Shown here: one piece after another, positions 10,366-21,499 of the stretch | Layout of the letters: each line of letters starts with the position of its first letter | Position numbering within the stretch: the stretch's first letter is position 1 | Made by a program: the position numbers and the translations under genes | Notes under the pieces: generated by a model | What the model was told of the DNA's origin: nothing | The model's database searches: none | Seen by the model: the letters and a program-made list of their open reading frames with translations, nothing else | Assembly: GCA_017506865.1 (NCBI GenBank) | Contig: JAFCMP010000301.1 | Coordinates: forward strand, 434,001 to 498,000 | Length of the DNA stretch: 64,000 bases | Source of the DNA: Tribonema minus | Taxonomy: Eukaryota > Sar > Xanthophyceae > Tribonematales > Tribonemataceae | Direction of reading: 5' to 3'

Positions 10366-13300
10366 CTACGACGAAACAGGGGCGGCGGTGGCGGCAGCGC
10401 CGGCGCCAGTCCCCGGCGCAGCAGCGCGCAGCGCTCTCACGCCGGCCGAGAGCGTCTTGTGCTTCTCTATCCTGAAGGCAATAGCGAGCTGCTTTTCTGC
10501 ATCTAAGCTCTTGCCCACGTTACCAGACAGTATGGCTGCGTCTTGGGATGGTGTTGAAGGCGCTTGTGCGAGTTCTTGTTCCGCGATTGCTGCCGCGAGG
10601 GCCCATGCCGCGCGTTCGTTGGATTCGCTGACTTGCGACTGCGGCGATGAAAGATATGAGCCAAAGACGCAAGCGCGCAAGGGAGGAAAGGTTGGTGCTG
10701 CAAGCCTCTTTGTGGTTCGCCCAGTCAGTAGCGGAGAGCCTGCTTGTGCAAAGCAAAGCAGTTGAAGTTGCTGTCGCTATGCCCATGTGTTCTGCTGATG
10801 GGGCAATGGAAGCAGAGCTCACAATGCAGAGGAAAAGTACAGACTCTTTGCATATGGCCAGAGCAACACATGCGTGACTTCAAAACCTTCTTGAAGGCAT
10901 ATGCTTGTACATGTCTGAGTCATTGGTGTGCGATCTGTGACCACTGCCACTGCCAATCACGTTGTGCGCTGACTCAGACTGTCCACTTGCAACCGTGACA
11001 GGAAGCGACGGTCAACCAGAAACGAGAAGAATTGAGAAATATGATGGGGGATGAGTGCTGCTGGCAACGTAGCCCGTCAGAACAAGCGGTTTCAATGACA
11101 TAGTCACACACTGCCCATGTTTTCTGGGGCACGTGGGCTTTGCATGACGCTGCGGCTCTTTCACATCATGAGGTGGCAGTTGGGCAAGGGTTACGGTTGC
11201 TTGTGGCGGCAGTGCGCAAAAGTAAATGAATGACGTGCAAGAGTGAGCAAGCGCACCACATAGGGTGTGGCCTTCACCGTAAATCACATCGCGCACAGTA
11301 CTTCGTTTCGTCCTTCACCATGTGCTACTTAAAACCCTGAATACCAAATATTGTTGATATCCTTGATACCTCCACGTCAATTAAATAACTCTCGTGTTGT
11401 CCAGCCCCAACGTATGTATAAATACATGCTTTTTTTCAGTGTGCATACATGTAGGTACCTTGAAGTCTTCAATGCCAATCTTGGCAGCCTTATCCGCTCC
11501 CAGCTCCGATTCATTGAGCGCAAGTAGCCTCAGAGCAGGCATGGCCGCCTCAGACTGTGGGAACTGCAAACCCTTCTTGCAGTACGTCAGGGTTTCGCCC
11601 CCCTTGGCCAGCCCTGATTTCTCTAGTATGGTGGCTTGGCTGGAGTCAAAGGACCCCGCTTCCGTCAGGTGCGCTATCGCCTGTGCGCACAATAAGGGGT
11701 CGCAGTAGGTTGTAGCAGATCAAGTCACGCCAAGGCTTGAATGAGTCTACATAGCCACATGTTCCCGCACCCAGAGCCTATGAGCCAGAAGAAATGACTC
11801 CTGAATGTATGCATCACTGCTCAAAGGGCTGGCCATCATGGCCCTTCAAGATGCACAGGGTAGGTTGAGGTGCTTCCACTGCTGGATTCATCCAGTATTA
11901 GTCACAGTGATTGCGGTCCTAGTTACAGCAGTGGCTTGGCTGCAGCTGCACAAGCGCATGCCCTGCCGCCTGAAAAACAAGATTTTCAACCCGCCACAGA
12001 ACTGAGAGTGGCTTATTCGCATACATGCATACATAGACTGGCAGGGACAGTGGTGTGATCTTTCGCAAATGCATGTTCTCAAACCCGTTGGCGGAGCTGA
12101 ACAGCACTTTTCTGGTGATTTTCTGGGTGTGTGCACAGTGAAGCGAATTACAGCAGCAGGACAGGCTTGGTATGGGTGCGTACAGCAAATGGCCATTGAG
12201 TTGCTGACCACAAGAAACTTTACTGAAAGCACTGTCAATGTGCATTGCTGTTCAGCACATACATTGTCTTGCAGCAGGAAGGTGACTTGCCCTTTGTCAT
12301 CATGTCGTCAGGTTCATGTATACATACACGCAGCAGCAGCAATAGTTTGTTACTGAGCCATTGGCGGAACTCTTTAGGTTGCAATCTGCCGCATCAGTCA
12401 TGTCGCTGCTACCATTTGCAGCGACCGACAAACTTGGTTCCATTCATGCATTTGTAGAAACACGTACCTTCGGTACCACGTCTTCGAGCTCATAGACGTC
12501 GTGCGGGTTGTCCTTCTCCACAAACCCGTAGTACTGCAGCAGGTGGTCATTGGACCGCTGGCCGTAGCTGATGAGAACCTCTGAACCTGGCGAGAAATCG
12601 CGTCCTGCCATGGCCCCAAATGCGTCGTAGAAGTAGTTGTACGCCACCTGCGTTATTAAGCAGCCATGTGCACAAGAATTGTTAGACGATCACAAGAAGT
12701 AGTTGTATGCCACCTGCGTTATCAAGCAGCGGTGTGCACAATAACCATTAGAGGATTGCGAGAAGTAGTTTGCCATAGCTTATGAGAACCTCCGAACCCG
12801 TGAGAAGTCGCGTCCTGCCATTGCCCCAAATGCATCGTAGAAGTAGTTGTATGCCACCTGCGTTATCAGGCAGCGGTGTGCACAAGCATCGTTGGAGGAT
12901 CACGAGACGCAGTTGTGTGCTACCTGTGCTTTCAAGCAGCCATGTGAACAAGAATTGTTAAAGGATCACGAGAAGTAATTGCATGCCACATGGATGCAGA
13001 GGAAGTGGCGCACACAAGCATCGTAATTCAGAAGTACTTGTTTGCCACCCGGTGCAGAGGCAGCGGTGCACAAGCAGTGTCAGAAGACCACGAGAGATAG
13101 TTGTATGCCACCTGAATGCAGAGGCAGTGGTGTGCACAAGCATTGTCAGAAGAACACGTGAAGTAGTTGCATGCCCTCTGAGTGCAGAGGCAGCGGTGCA
13201 CACAAGAATGATTATAATATCACGTGAGCGAGCTGCATCCTTCAATAGCGCAGTGCGCGAGCGGCGGTGCAAGCAAGGATCGCTAGAACAAGGATCGCTA

Positions 13301-16300
13301 GAAGATCACGAGAGCAAACTGCATCCTTCTGAGATGCAGGACTGTCCTGTAGCAGAGAACATGTGGTTGTAAGCAGTGCTGCACCAGACAAACAGACAGC
13401 CATCTACCGAAACAGTCACCATCCCGAAACGGTTACCACCATAGGACTTGGGACCGCAATCTCACCTCCCCCGACTCATTGCCACCATGGTTGGCAAGGT
13501 CGACGACAGGCGTGAGGGCATAGCGCCTCAGCCCAGCCATCTTGGACATGAAGAAGTTCAGCAGTGCTGCACAAACAGACAGTCATCTACCGAACAAAAA
13601 CAGTCACCACCATGGGACTGGGGCCACGATGTCACCTCCCCGGACTCATTGCCGCCGTGATTTGCAAAGTCAATCACAGGCATTGTGCGCACGTCGAGAG
13701 AAAAACTGCACCTGACAGTCAGGCTAGTGCGCAGGGTTAAACGGTACCAATCAACCTGTCAAAACTGGTTACCAACCAATACACTTATTAGTGTAGGCAC
13801 AATCTCACCTCCCCCGACTCACTGCCGCCGTGGTTGGCAAAGTCGATGACGGGCGTGAGGGCATAGCGCTTCAACCCAGCCATCTTGGACATGAAGAAGT
13901 CTCTGACTGGTATGCTAACCAGAACTGCCTGGAGTGACACCACGCACCATGTTCCACGGATAAGCAATAGACATCGCATTGACGCTTGATATCAGGTGAA
14001 TGGCACAGAGAAAATGCGTGCCTTGGTTGAGCACTGTTGCCAGAATATGCTGACCAACTCTCCCTAGAAAGGCACCATGCATAGAGCAGATGAAGGCAAA
14101 TGAGCGTGGCAGACGGCCCGGTGGTGGTGAACATAGCATCTGAAGTTCAAGAGGCGGTTGCTTCATCATGCCCCTGCTCACGAGCATGGCATTTTTGTAA
14201 AAATGATGCCATGATGTGTCATGCAAGTCATTGCTCAACAAGAAGTCAGTGTCATGGCATGCCGCCCGGAAGTGGTTGAACATAGCCATTGAAGTACAAT
14301 GGCGGTGGCCTGCGCTCACGAGCATGGCATGCTCAGAAGATGCCATGTGAGTAATGTAAGTCATTTTACGCAAATTCAGTATCGCCACGCTGCCTGATGA
14401 GAGGTGCACGGCACAAAGCCAGATCGTGTCTGCTGGTGCAGCCCCTTATGACTAGCACAGCCTATGCAGCGGATGACTCTAGCCATGCAAGTCATCATGC
14501 GTCAATTGTAAGACAGGGCTTGCACCAGGTAGGCAACTTCAACAGCAGCTTAAGGTAGCGCCTGCCAAGCAACTTCAAGCTCTCCCCAAAAGCAGAGCCC
14601 AAAGTGTGCGTGCGTGATACAACCTCTAAACATGCTAGCCAGCAATGTAACAACCTCACGTGAGGGTGTGTGTGTGTGGTGCAGGATGGTAAACGTACCA
14701 ACCAGGCTTTTGCCTCCCATGCAGACGCTGTTTGCGCGCATGTGCATGCGGCTGCGTAAAAGAATGCGCAAAGCCATTTGCCACTCAAATCGACCCCTTG
14801 CACTTGAGTGTGTGATTTGCATTCGCATAGCCATCTGCCACTCAATCTGACCCCATGTGCGTGCATACGTCACTCATGCAACACAAAAGTCTGGACTCAC
14901 CAGCCAACCATTGGCCACTTGATCGACGTTGCCCAGGCCTGCGGCCAAGTAGCCAGCAGCCAGCAGGCTGACAAAGGCCACCTCAGCAGCTCGTCCATTG
15001 GGGCCTCTGCCCTCATATGGGCCAGAGAAAGCTCGGCTGTGGCAGTCGAAGCAGTCGCATTGCGGATGCCACTAGTCGGTAAAAGACAGCGTGGATGAAA
15101 ATCAAATCAGCGTCTAACCCTAACCCAAAACCATTGGGGCCCTGGCCCTCGTACGGGCCCGAAAAAGCTCGGCTGCCGCAATTGGAGTGGTAGAATTGCG
15201 GTTACCACTGTTTGGATGCGGTAAGAAGACAACGTGAATGGAAGCTTTCAGGTGCACATCAAATCAGCGTCTAACCCTAACCCTAACCCTAAACCATTGG
15301 GCCCCTGCACTCATCCGGACCCGAGAAAGCTCGGCTGCGGCGGTTGAAGTGGTGACGTTGCAATTGGTCACGATCACTTGAAGAAAACATTGATGGCATC
15401 TGCTGACATACAGGCCTGAGAAGCTCGGCTGCGGCAGCGCAAGTGGTAGCATTGCGGTTGCCAAGGGTTAGGTTCAGTACCTGACAATATGGACGGAAGC
15501 TTTCAGGTGCACGCCATCAGCGTTGAGAGGTGCAGAGCGTAAAAAAACTTGAAATTCTAGGCAATCCACAGCTGACACACTTGGGTGATGAGCGCTTTTG
15601 AATGCAGAGTTGACCTCAAACGGAACCGCATGGCTAATTGCTGCATAATACCACGCCACATCCGGAATGCAAAACATCATTTGAACCTTCTAAGCCAGCG
15701 CCAGCAGTGTCATCAGCTTCCTCGACTTCGCCTCGTGCAGCTCTCTCTCTCTCCGTTAATCAATTGATGGGCCACAGTGAGCAGTGCGGCAGTATGATGG
15801 CTAGGATTAGGATAAGGGTTAGCATTCAAATTAGCACGATTTAGGTCAGGGTTGGGTCAGCAATCTGCTCTATTGGTTGAGCATCCAGACCCTCAGGGCT
15901 GATTCAAGTCGCGCAACTCAGGTGCAAGTGACATTGTGTCATACTAGCTATGTACTGCTTACAAGTACCTGTAAGCTATGCCCGTGGCCCAGTCAAGGTC
16001 ATCCTGCGTAATGCCCTTATCAAGGCCAACTTGTATTGATCACTGCATCAAAGGACCCTGATCATGAGGTCGATCCTAATATTGTGCATCTCAGCTGAAA
16101 TTGACGTTCCGTTTCACTAGTCCACTGCTCACAAAGTGCCTGTTCACAAAATACCTGTAAGCTATGCCCATGGCCCAGTTGAGATCATCCTGAGTGATGC
16201 CGTTCATGCCAGGACTGTCACTGGCCTTGAGCCTCTGGAAAATACCACTCCACTGCACACAATGACAAATGAAAAAGGCTCTTCAGTGCGTATCAATAGT

Positions 16301-19300
16301 GTCACTTGAACAGCACAAGAACTCATTTCAAGACCTTAAAAAAGTAGAGGCTGCAGCACATGTATTCACCAAGTATCAGAAGCAAACACACAGGAGCTAA
16401 CAACTGACGAGTGAAATTGCCACTGTCAACGACAAATGATTCATATTATCAACTACTGCTTCAGCTCATAACTGAGTTCATTTTTGTTTCAGATAGCGCA
16501 GGACCTCTGTCCACACTGCAGCACTCGACAAGCGCGGCATTTACATGAGCGCCTTCATAACCCTAACCCAGCATTACCTTACCCTAACCCTAGCCTTTGA
16601 TACATCTTCAGCCCAATGCTGTCGCTACATAGTCCACCTGCTCCAGGTGAGCTCTATGTCACAGCTGCAACTTGACATTGTTGCCATGCATCAATGCACA
16701 GCCGCCGCTGCTGCACAATCATGAGTGAACGGGCGCTAGTGGATGCTGGCACTGGCAACAACTTGCTAACAAGGGGCTGGGCCATCATCACAAGCCAACA
16801 AGATGTTTTAAGTCGTGCAAGCTCTCGTTTACAGCACTGCCTGCACTGAACTGACAGGCCACGGTTAGGTCACAAGCGTGGTCTGCACTCACTGCTGATA
16901 TTGATGATGAATAACAGCAACTTATAGCAGCAGGCCACGTACCTCTTCTGGTCACTATACCATACAGCAAGCTTCAACAACCACTTGAAGAAAAGAAGAA
17001 CAATGACCACACAGTCAGCCTGGCCATTACAGTTTTTGAACCCGCAATTACCACAGAGTAGTATATTCATGATTGAACTGGTGCTTGGCAGCAGGCGACA
17101 TACCTCCTCTCGTTGCCGCTCGACCGCCTTCATTAGCGGCGGATACCTGAGCTCATCTAGGTCCTCAGCAGACCATGACAGGGGTGTCGGCGTATCTTTC
17201 GGCAGTTGCGCGATCCAGGGGGCCAGTGGTGACTCTCCTCCCTTGCTGCGCTCCTGCAACAGTGCTCAGAAGAGCAACAGCGCGCATGGTGAAAACTGTG
17301 CATGGTTTGTTGAACTTTGTGTCAGATGTAGGGGGAGTCAGCCTTGACATGCTATTGTGACAGCGCTCATAACGTCGTGTATGCGCATGTTCAGTGCGCG
17401 CACGCATTAAAGTACGTGCACCAAATGAATAAAGAGTCACCTCTGCGCTCCTGTGACAGCGCTCAAAACCTGAAATACGTGGATGATAAAACAGCAAGCT
17501 TTGAGGTACATGTCAACTTACAACTTCTATCATTTTTGAAAACAAAACAAATTGTACCTTGACCGAGAGTCACCCCGCTGCTGCAGCAGTGCTCAGCACA
17601 TCAGATGGGCACAAGTCGCTTGCATTGAAGAGTAGCTGACATGTGCACGAGACCACGGCCAAAGTCAGGGAGACCTGGCACTGTAGCTGGACTCCTTTAC
17701 AAGCTCAGACTCAGCAATCCTATTCCCAACCCTAATTAATGCCGCCTAGCCCTGCGCAAAGCTGCCGTCTTGCCGCATACACGCATATGGCATCTGCTCT
17801 CTCGTGCGGCCTTCGTACACCGCAGCTTCATCATTGTCAACTGTCGAGTCAAACCGCGCACACATGAATGATTGTGATGGGGCAGGGGAAGCAGGAACGC
17901 TCCACGCTCCCCATGCGCGCCATTAGCAATGCTCAGCAAAGCTCATTTCCAGGATGTGCGCTCGTGCCCTGTGCATGCGCGACAGGTACCAGGAACGTAC
18001 CAACATGATTGAAGTTATAGTTGAGGTCAACATAGATGAGCACTGGAAGCCTCCTGCAGTACTTCACTGTTGATGTTATGTACTCACATGCAGCAGGAGC
18101 AGCCCCAGGCGAACGTACCACGGGCTGATGCGCCACTGCTGTCTGTCCAGCCATTTCGGAAATGGGCAGATCTGACACAGGAGACATCACAGCAGTACAT
18201 GCAGCGTTAAAGATAGACATGCTGCAGCGTTGTGCTCTACGAATGCAACATGAACTATACACTTTAGAGGGCACAGATTACGTGTTGTGGTCGTATCTAG
18301 TAATATTCAGTCAATACGCTGTGTGACCATACGTGCGGTCATGTATTCAATATGCTTTGAGAGCATGTGAGAATTCATGTATGCACCACTTGGTGGTCGT
18401 TCACTGGCTTCAAGAAGGGACATGCGTGCCAAAAATGATGTTCCTGGCAGCTGAAAGCACACAGTTACTGCTTCGTCGAAGTTACTGGCACTTCTGAGCT
18501 GAACACAAAACGATCAAGCAGTGTCAACTACTCTAAAAGTCGTACGGCAAAACAACATCCACGTTCTAAAGGTTGTATTACCGCAATTTGCACGAGTCTA
18601 AGATGACTCTTTCATTCAGAAGCTGACGAAACCCAGCCATCCTAAGAATGGGCCAACTTGAAACACACAAGGCATATTAATGGTCTACGGCAATCGTGTT
18701 GCGCTGCGGTTACCAGGCTGTATTGCCACATGACAATTAGAACGAGAGTGAACCCACACAATGAGGTGTCCACCGAGTCCACCAACAGCAGCACAAGATT
18801 GCCATCAGTTGCCAGCCACCTGGTCCTTGTCTTGCACTAACTTCAACTTCAACAGACCGTGTTGCCACAGGACAGTTGAGAAGAGAGCGAAACCACGTCA
18901 TGAGATGCCCATCTATGCATCACATGGCCGCCAGACACCTCATTCCTCACCCTACACTAACTTCAACTTCAACCTAGGCAAAAATCGTAAGATGCCACAC
19001 CCTACCCCACTTGCAACTAGGCCAAGATTGCACGATGCCACTCCGCCCTCACCCAACTTCAACTCCAACCTAGGCTGAGCTCGCAAGACGCCACTCCGCC
19101 CTACCCCAAACTTCAACCTAAACCTAGCCTAAGATCGTAAGACGCCCCTCTGCCGAGCCCCGAGCACGACGGCGACACAGAGCAAGCTGTCATCAACGAA
19201 GAAGCGCCGACGCTACGAAGGCCCCGCTGCCGCCAGTGATTGAGCGCCTGGGCGCCCCCCGTGACGGCCACGTTGATGTTCATCTAAGCAGCACATGGCA

Positions 19301-19947
19301 GCGATCAGGTGCCAGACGCCTTAGTCTTCACGAAAACAATTCAAAAGATCGTAGAGCTCTAGGTGACAAGGAGTGGTTAGCCGCAAGTGCCTTCCACCAA
19401 CCACCGTCGTCGCCGCTGCTGCAGTCATTGGCCAGGAGTTGAACAGCGCCATCGTATCCAAAGAGTTGACCGCCATCGTGCGCACAGTATCACACACGGT
19501 GCTGTTGAGCGCGCGCGCGCGCACCCTAAAGGAGAGTGCAGAAGCTCGCTTAACACTCAGTTCAGTTTTGCCAACGCTGGGTGATGTGAGATGCGGTAGA
19601 ACGTTTTTCTATGCCATCCCAATTTGCTAAAACAACACAAGGTCGCAGTGGGTTTCTGCATACCGGTGCAGTGCTTTGTGTGCCAGCAGCAGAACAGAAA
19701 TAGCTCGATGCCAACAGCGTTGTGACCTTCAACTACAGTAGACACAAATCGCTCGATGCCAATTGCGTCCTGGTCTTCAACACGCTTGCTAGTGTGACTG
19801 CTACTTCAACTTGTATGATCTTCAACTAGCCTGTGGGAGTATGCTGGCTACTTCAACTTGCCTGATCCGTTGTGGTGATGAGGCAGCTCTTAGCGGGCAC
19901 CGTGATGAACTCCTCCTTGGCCCGGATGGCGCCGGTGGCGGCAACAC
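10366..19947 (-). CDS. SET-domain protein lysine methyltransferase, Rubisco-LSMT/SETD3-like, 5' end incomplete
   Basis: Eight exons on the minus strand: 19947-19862, 17253-17104, 16234-16155, 15036-14901, 13928-13809, 12647-12468, 11680-11459 and 10638-10366. From 17253 onward every junction agrees in phase. The split SET domain is clear: GAIRAKEEFITVP (early strand), LAPWIAQLP, GIAYSRAFSG, then TPVIDFANHGG with the NH catalytic motif, GSEVLISYG and HLLQYYGFVEKDNP. The last two exons are the helical Rubis-subs-bind region, with GLQFPQSEAAMPALRLLAL and EKQLAIAFRIEKHKTLS. These enzymes transfer methyl groups from S-adenosylmethionine to lysines (Rubisco, aldolase) or, in SETD3, to actin histidine; the substrate here is unknown. 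The first coding exon and probably one exon between 17254 and 19861 are missing; a fragment at about 18105-18170 (SEMAGQTAVAHQPV) is a candidate. The 19947-19862 exon ends with CAG|GCAAGT, a likely GC-AG donor. Introns are filled with splice-edge echoes. Confidence 0.85.
12648..13330 (-). repeat. Splice-edge echo array of SET exon 12647-12468 (acceptor side)
   Basis: Read on the minus strand, about ten degenerate copies of the acceptor plus the first codons of this exon (VAYNYFY, on the plus strand gaagtagttgtatgccacct) lie in tandem, 50-80 bp apart. One longer copy at about 12760-12855 also retains the codons for FGAMAGRDFS and part of SEVLISYG. Only the copy at 12647 opens into the complete exon. 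Confidence 0.85.
13460..13700 (-). repeat. Splice-edge echoes of SET exon 13928-13809 (donor side), one nearly full length
   Basis: A copy at 13466-13555 reproduces the exon from NFFMSKMAGL through the catalytic DLANHGG to its donor GAG|GTGAG with few changes. A second partial copy lies at about 13620-13690. The near-full copy has an upstream cag whose phase does not fit the preceding exon, so I regard it as an echo and not as a true alternative exon. Confidence 0.8.
15112..15300. repeat. Interstitial telomere-type repeats (CCCTAA orientation)
   Basis: Two short runs, ctaaccctaaccc at about 15113-15125 and a longer run of four units at about 15271-15294, each at the same relative position within successive echoes of the SET exon 15036-14901. 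The telomere-like units were evidently duplicated together with the exon edge. Confidence 0.8.
15126..15470 (-). repeat. Splice-edge echoes of SET exon 15036-14901 (acceptor side)
   Basis: Three copies (about 15126-15225, 15288-15365 and 15405-15468) repeat the acceptor and the first codons (plus-strand agctcggctgcggcag), which on the minus strand is the cag|ccgagctt that starts SRAFSGPYEG. The first copy extends through the region of PYEGRGPN. Confidence 0.85.
15795..15860. repeat. Degenerate telomere-type repeat
   Basis: Loose TTAGGG-like units (ggattaggataagggttag, then tttaggtcagggttggg) with many changes, in the intron between SET exons 16234-16155 and 15036-14901. Confidence 0.6.
15962..16015 (-). 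repeat. Splice-edge echo of SET exon 16234-16155 (donor side)
   Basis: Repeats the codons for GITQDDLDWATGIAY and the donor AG|GTAC against the real AG|GTAT at 16155/16154. The copy lies downstream of the real exon end on the minus strand, as in the other donor-side echoes. Confidence 0.85.
16556..16600. repeat. Interstitial telomere-type repeat
   Basis: CCCTAA-oriented units with interruptions (ataaccctaacccagc, then ttaccctaaccctagcc) in an intron of the SET gene. Confidence 0.75.
16926..16950 (-). repeat. Splice-edge echo of SET exon 17253-17104 (donor side)
   Basis: On the minus strand agaagag|gtacgtggcctgctgc copies the real exon end gagaggag|gtatgtcgcctgctgcc at 17104. Short acceptor-side echoes of the same exon occur near 17355-17370, 17440-17465 and 17574-17600 (plus-strand cgctcctgtgacagcgctca type). 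Confidence 0.7.
18835..19150. repeat. Tandem repeat of about 60-100 bp with the motif acttcaacttcaac
   Basis: Four to five units, each containing acttcaacttcaacc or a close variant followed by gatcgtaagacgccactccg. The unit closest to 19150 runs into GC-rich sequence that is open on both strands. By position this could be another donor-side echo array of an unidentified SET exon, but I could not prove an exon there. Confidence 0.7.
19321..19480 (-). repeat. Dispersed 110-150-bp repeat, copy 2
   Basis: Minus-strand copy of the element also at 27885-28020 and 5738-5850. The open frame here reads SWPMTAAAATTVVGGRHLRL and then CHLELYDLL, very close to the frame in the 27885 copy. Both long copies keep this frame, which hints that the repeat derives from a coding sequence, possibly a transposon. 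No family was recognised. Confidence 0.75.
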
Positions 19948-19974
19948 CTGTAGTGGTACAGAAGGTGATGAAGT

Positions 19975-20285
19975 TGTGGTGGTACGCGTGGCGAAGGTGT
20001 ATAAGGCTACATGTGGTTATTCAATTGTGTAATTCCCTCGAGGGAGTAGACACAATATTCAAGTGCTCACAAGTGCTTCCGTGATGAACTCCTTGGCCCT
20101 GATTGCCCCCGTGGCGGCAACACCTGATGGTGATTCAGTAGGTGTTGAGGTTGTGTAAAAGGCCACATATGGTTATCATTACTAAAGGCTGTTGTGTGAT
20201 TACAGTACAGTGGTGTAGGTGGTGATTGCCGCATGGTGGCAACACTTGCAGTGGTGCAGCAGGTGGAGAAGTTGCGCCAGGTCAC
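19975..20285 (-). repeat. Splice-edge echoes of SET exon 19947-19862 (acceptor side)
   Basis: Two copies, at about 20083-20155 and 20205-20290, repeat the acceptor and first codons of the exon (plus-strand gtggcggcaacacctg, minus-strand cag|gtgttgccgccac). The first also keeps the codons for AIRAKEFIT with one codon fewer than the real exon. Confidence 0.85.
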
Positions 20286-20593
20286 ATAGGATTGTTTCAG
20301 TGTGTAATTTTCTTGCACAAGTAGTCGCTTTCTTCAAGAAATCACCAGTGGTTCAGTATTAGCAATCCCAGTAGATTCAGTGGATGATTTCCAGTTCTTT
20401 CATTTTGCTGAAATGCTTTTTGTTCAATTTCCTGGCTGTTTGAAACTCGGGGGCGTGTTTGACACTCTAGGGCAGCTAGTTTCTGGGCAGCTTGAGCACT
20501 GCATTGGCTGTGCCGTGCCACAAGTCAATGCGGTACTGCAAGTACGGAAGCAGCAGCCTCAGCAACAGCGTGCCGGTGCCTTGGGGTTATGGC

Positions 20594-20645
20594 TAGGGCG
20601 CAGAATTAGGGCGCAGGTTTAGGTTTAGGGTAAGGGTAAGAGCAT
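20594..20645. repeat. Degenerate telomere-type repeat
   Basis: Loose TTAGGG-like units (gggcgcaggtttaggtttagg, then gtaagggtaag) just beside the minus-strand candidate exon at 20640-20760. Confidence 0.55.
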
Positions 20646-21141
20646 AATGGCAACTGCAGGCCGAAGCTGATCATTGCTTGCACTACTGCTGCCTTCTTCT
20701 CCAGGTGTAGGGACATCACCTTCGAGCATGGAATGCCTTGAAGTTCATGGCACGCCCCAGACCTACCTACATGCAGGGTTAGGGTTAGGGTTAGGGTAAG
20801 GGTTAGGTTAACCCTAACCCTAACCCAAGCATGCAGCGGCACACCTTTTTCTTCTTGTAGCATGGCAAGTATGTTGCTGTTGCCCTGGTGTGCTGAGGTA
20901 TAGAAGTATGAGTGCTGAATGCGAGTAATTGCTGTTGTAAGAGTGGCACACGTCATGGGCACTGCTGCAGGGTGCAGCTGCATACGCTTTCCGTTCCCTG
21001 AGCACTGGATGCAAGCGACGAAAATGTGTCACCGTTGCACAATTCCGTGACGCAAGAAATGGTTTCATCAACAAAACTGCTGACGTAGAAGTGTTTCCTG
21101 CAGTAGTCCTCGTTTTGCCTATCTGGCTCCAACGCCAACAC
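20640..21141 (-). CDS. Candidate minus-strand exons of an unidentified gene
   Basis: Three protein-like stretches lie in order on the minus strand: about 21110-20965 (FVDETISCVTELCNGDTF), about 20920-20830 after an acceptor-like caccag (GNSNILAMLQEEKGVPLHAW) and about 20755-20640 (VMSLHLEKKAAVVQAMISFG). The middle piece resembles the lead-in helix of SET-methyltransferase N-termini (a W/M-L-x-E-K-G pattern), so these could be the missing 5' exons of the SET gene at 10366-19947. Phases were not resolved. The middle piece ends right at a TTAGGG array, so its donor would fall in telomere-like sequence (GG|GTTAGG). Low confidence. Confidence 0.3.
20774..20830. repeat. Interstitial telomere-type repeat, head-to-head
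   Basis: Five TTAGGG-type units (one with gtaaggg) meet three CCCTAA units at ggttaggttaaccctaaccc, forming a perfect inverted centre. It lies between two candidate exons and is the best-conserved inverted telomere-type array in the window. Confidence 0.9.
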
Positions 21142-21499
21142 AGGTTTGGCATACCCCGTCTACGTCCTATCGCGCCTTTTGAACAAGCCTGTGTTGTGTA
21201 GTTGCCCATGCATCAGGTCAAATAGTAAACCATGAATGTGTGATACTGTCACGTATGATGGTATGATCTGTAATACTCCGCGTTCTGTAATGGATTCTTG
21301 CCCATGAAACATCAGCGACAGGGATCACTTCCCACAGAAAGGCACCTCGCATGTGCTGATGCAAACACTCTGCAGTTTCTCAGTGTGCAGTGAACTTCAC
21401 GCGCCCGTTACTGGACAGTGGCCTGCGTTATATGGCATGAAACACCCTCTACATAGCTCTACAATGCTTAGTGCTGATGGTGTGCTGCGCACTCATTAC

